Below are positions 5,816 to 8,120 of a stretch of DNA of 8,120 bases, in pieces. Origin of the DNA: an uncultured Ruminococcus sp. (GTDB taxonomy: Bacteria > Bacillota > Clostridia > Oscillospirales > Acutalibacteraceae). The stretch lies in NCBI GenBank assembly GCA_902803125.1, contig CADCOZ010000286.1, forward strand, positions 1 through 8,120. Direction: 5' to 3'. The notes beneath the pieces were generated by a model. That model was not told where the DNA came from and ran no database searches. It saw nothing but the letters and a program-made list of their open reading frames with translations. A program made the position numbers and the translations under genes. Every line of letters starts with the position of its first letter. The stretch's first letter is position 1.

Positions 5816-6859
5816 ATGGAAGAATTTGATTTTGAAAGCCGAATCGTTTCTCCCACAGAAATCATGGGAGAAAATGACAGCGATAATCCCCTGCGTCCCC
5901 GCTCTTTGCAGGACTACATCGGACAGGAAAAAGCAAAGCAAAACTTAGCCGTCTTTATCGAAGCCGCCAAACAGCGGCATGAATGTTTGGATCATGTCCT
6001 GCTCTACGGACCGCCCGGCCTCGGCAAAACCACCCTGTCCGGCATTATCGCCAACGAAATGAACGTGAACCTGCGTATCACCTCCGGCCCCGCTATTGAA
6101 AAGCCCGGTGATTTAGCGGCGATTCTCACCAATCTGAACGAAGGTGATGTGCTGTTTATTGACGAAATTCACCGTATTTCCCGTGCCGTAGAGGAAATTC
6201 TCTATCCGGCGATGGAAGATTTCGCCATTGACATCGTGACCGGCAAAGGACAGATGGCGGCCTCTTATCATCTGCCGCTCCCACATTTTACTTTAGTCGG
6301 TGCCACCACCCGTGCCGGACAGCTGACCGCCCCTCTGCGGGATCGTTTCGGCGTATCGCTTCGTCTGGAACTGTACACACCGGAGGAATTAGCCCGCATT
6401 ATTCGCCGCAGTGCCAATATCCTGCATATTGCCATTGAACCGGACGGTGCTTTGGAGATTGCCTCCCGTTCACGGGGAACGCCCCGTATAGCCAACCGTA
6501 TGCTGAAGCGGGTGCGGGATTTTGCGCAGGTACTCTCTGACGGTGTGATCACCCTGTCAACGGCACAGACCGCTTTGGAACGCTTAGAGGTCGATGAACT
6601 GGGACTGGATGCCAATGACCGCCGTATGCTGACGGCGTTAGTGAAATTCTATCGGGGCGGCCCTGTCGGTCTGGAAACCTTAGCCGCCGCTATCGGAGAA
6701 GAAGCCGTTACCATTGAAGATGTCATCGAACCGTATCTGATGCAAATCGGCTTCCTGAACCGTACCCCAAGGGGACGCTGTATTACCCGTGCGGCTTGTC
6801 TGCATTTGGGCTTGGAAATAAACGACACATCGGACGGACAAATACGCTTCACAGAATAA
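5816..6859 (+). CDS. ruvB: Holliday junction branch migration ATPase RuvB
   Basis: RuvB is the hexameric AAA+ motor that pulls DNA through the RuvA-bound junction. The 347-residue product is near the usual 330-350. The AAA+ large domain shows Walker A GPPGLGKT (65-72), Walker B VLFIDEIH (112-119), sensor 1 GATTRAG (162-168) and LRDRF with the probable arginine finger (174-178). The small domain carries the sensor 2 stretch GTPRIANR (221-228). The C-terminal winged helix follows with [13 protein letters not shown] (278-290) and [16 protein letters not shown] (306-321). The short acidic N-terminal extension (1-25) is ordinary. The start has AAAGGAA at 5804-5810, 5 bases upstream. It sits between ruvA and xseA on the same transcript. 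The call is very confident. Confidence 0.98.
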   Translation: MEEFDFESRIVSPTEIMGENDSDNPLRPRSLQDYIGQEKAKQNLAVFIEAAKQRHECLDHVLLYGPPGLGKTTLSGIIANEMNVNLRITSGPAIEKPGDLAAILTNLNEGDVLFIDEIHRISRAVEEILYPAMEDFAIDIVTGKGQMAASYHLPLPHFTLVGATTRAGQLTAPLRDRFGVSLRLELYTPEELARIIRRSANILHIAIEPDGALEIASRSRGTPRIANRMLKRVRDFAQVLSDGVITLSTAQTALERLEVDELGLDANDRRMLTALVKFYRGGPVGLETLAAAIGEEAVTIEDVIEPYLMQIGFLNRTPRGRCITRAACLHLGLEINDTSDGQIRFTE

Positions 6860-6872
6860 GAAAGGAACTGCC

Positions 6873-8090
6873 ATGTCAACTATATCGGTTATTACCATCT
6901 CAGGTTTGAACCTGTACACCAAAACCCTGCTGGAATCGGACAGCCGCCTGAAAAACCTCTGGATACGGGGCGAAATCTCCAATCTGACGGATCATTACCG
7001 TTCGGGTCATATTTACCTGACCCTGAAAGATGAACGCTGTGCCGTAAAAGCGGTGATGTTTGCGGGAAATGCGGCAAAGCTGTCCTTTCGGCCGCAGGAC
7101 GGCATGAAGGTATTGGTGCGGGGACGTGTGACTCTCTATGATGTGACCGGCAGTTATCAGGTCGTTATTGAAGAAATGCAGCCGGACGGTATCGGTGCCT
7201 TGAGTTTGGCCTTTGAACAGCTGAAAAGCCGTCTGCAAAAGGAAGGCTTGTTCGATACTGACCATAAAAAGCCGCTTCCTCCCTATCCCCGTCGTATCGG
7301 CGTTATCACCTCTCCGACAGGTGCCGCCGTGCAGGATATCTGCCGCATTCTCAAGCGGCGTTATCCGCTGGGTGAAATCCTCCTGTACCCTGTCACCGTA
7401 CAGGGTACCTATGCCGCCGCCGAACTGACCGCCGCTGTACGGGCTTTTGAGGCCGGCGATGAAGCGGATGTTATTATTATCGGAAGAGGCGGCGGTTCCA
7501 TGGAAGAACTATGGGCTTTCAATGACGAAGCCTTAGCCCGTGCCATTTATGACTGCCATATCCCGATTATCTCTGCGGTCGGTCATGAAACAGACTTTAC
7601 CATTTGTGACTTTGTTGCTGATGTACGGGCTTCTACTCCCTCGGCCGGTGCGGAACTGGTTTCGCCGGAAATGGACAGCATGATTGCACAGGTGCTGTAT
7701 GAACGGCAGCGTCTGACCGAAACCATGCACAAACGGCTGTCACGGGAAAAAGAACGCTTGAACCGTTTGCAGAACGCACGGGTACTGCGTTCCCCGCAGG
7801 AGATGATACAGTACCCCAAAATGCGGCTGGATATGCTGTCCCGCCGGTTAAGTGCCGCCTATACCCATCGCTTAGCGACAGAAAAACAGCACTTCACCGC
7901 TTTACATGCCAAACTGGAAGCCCTCAGTCCCTTAAAGGTACTGGCACGGGGCTATGCCATCGCCCAAAAAAATCAACAGCTTATCCATTCCGTTCACGAA
8001 ACCGCTGTTGGCGACACCATCACCGTTACCCTGTCAGACGGTACATTATCCGCCACGGTGACAGATAGAAAGGAGTATCCTCATGGCTAA
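6873..8090 (+). CDS. xseA: Exodeoxyribonuclease VII large subunit XseA
   Basis: XseA is the catalytic subunit of exonuclease VII, which degrades single-stranded DNA from both ends into short oligonucleotides. The 405-residue product matches the family. An N-terminal OB fold (about 5-102) includes WIRGEISNL and SGHIYLTLKD and binds DNA. The catalytic domain follows from about 120: RIGVITSPTGAAVQDI with Asp155, GRGGGS with Arg205, and AVGHETDFTI with His238 and Asp241, the residues known to be essential in the E. coli enzyme. A long helical region (about 265-350), which in the complex carries the small subunits, precedes the conserved SPLKVLARGYA (352-362). The start has AAAGGAA at 6861-6867, 5 bases upstream, and follows ruvB by 13 bases. 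Its stop lies inside the start of xseB. The call is very confident. Confidence 0.97.
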   Translation: MSTISVITISGLNLYTKTLLESDSRLKNLWIRGEISNLTDHYRSGHIYLTLKDERCAVKAVMFAGNAAKLSFRPQDGMKVLVRGRVTLYDVTGSYQVVIEEMQPDGIGALSLAFEQLKSRLQKEGLFDTDHKKPLPPYPRRIGVITSPTGAAVQDICRILKRRYPLGEILLYPVTVQGTYAAAELTAAVRAFEAGDEADVIIIGRGGGSMEELWAFNDEALARAIYDCHIPIISAVGHETDFTICDFVADVRASTPSAGAELVSPEMDSMIAQVLYERQRLTETMHKRLSREKERLNRLQNARVLRSPQEMIQYPKMRLDMLSRRLSAAYTHRLATEKQHFTALHAKLEALSPLKVLARGYAIAQKNQQLIHSVHETAVGDTITVTLSDGTLSATVTDRKEYPHG

Positions 8091-8120
8091 AAAAATCGAC
8101 TACGAAAAGTCCATGCTTCG
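8083..8120 (+). CDS. xseB: Exodeoxyribonuclease VII small subunit XseB, start only
   Basis: Only 12 codons are in the window (MAKKIDYEKSML...), then the sequence ends. The identification rests on position directly after xseA, the start MAKKIDYEKSM, which resembles XseB N-termini, and an AAAGGAG site at 8069-8075, 7 bases upstream. The ATG lies within the last codons of xseA, an 8-base overlap, implying coupled translation of the two subunits. XseB binds the helical arm of XseA and is needed for activity. Confidence 0.85.
   Translation, partial: MAKKIDYEKSML

Noticed and set aside
4021..8120. LexA/SOS control of the ruv operon.
   Set aside because: No CGAAC...GTTCG-like palindrome was seen near the promoter at 3986-4014 or in the short gaps between genes.
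1..8120. Defence system, phage, CRISPR, transposase or tRNA/rRNA gene.
   Set aside because: All coding space is accounted for by the surface protein, thpR-yunG and the repair operon; no direct-repeat array, integrase or transposase motif, or cloverleaf was found.

Overview
This window looks like the chromosome of a Gram-positive Bacillota (Firmicutes) bacterium, most plausibly a gut-type Clostridia/Oscillospirales member. The reasons are strong AGGAGG-type ribosome binding sites, a TTG start, a YunG-family protein, a large secreted protein built from Cna-B-like modules, and a ruvC-ruvA-ruvB-xseA-xseB gene run. The genus is not determinable by eye.

Layout. (1) Positions 1-2171, minus strand: the N-terminal 723 residues of a large secreted surface protein that runs off the left edge, with a signal peptide, several Cna-B/pilin-like Ig modules and an internal duplicated 'LTP...RYE' motif. 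(2) Positions 2172-2717: an AT-rich noncoding stretch. It holds a likely promoter for the surface protein, a strongly structured element made of two interleaved inverted repeats, two 21-bp palindromes sharing the half-site TGTAAAG, and a further hairpin near the end of the next gene. (3) Positions 2718-3700, minus strand: a two-gene operon, thpR (RNA 2',3'-cyclic phosphodiesterase) and a YunG-family gene, joined by an ATGA overlap. (4) Positions 3701-4048: a divergent intergenic region with a promoter for thpR facing left and a promoter for ruvC facing right. Between them lies a compact cluster of hairpins that resembles an inserted repeat. (5) Positions 4049-8120, plus strand: a tightly packed DNA-repair operon, ruvC - histidine phosphatase - ruvA - ruvB - xseA - xseB (start only).

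Function. RuvA and RuvB form the Holliday-junction branch-migration motor and RuvC is the resolvase. XseA and XseB form exonuclease VII, which degrades single-stranded DNA. These genes are therefore co-expressed recombination and repair functions. The histidine phosphatase between ruvC and ruvA has no obvious role in repair. The key catalytic residues are visible in RuvC, RuvB, XseA, ThpR and the phosphatase, so all appear functional. I found no RNA gene of a known class, CRISPR array, transposase or phage gene. The least explained parts are the two noncoding stretches (2440-2700 and 3835-3955).
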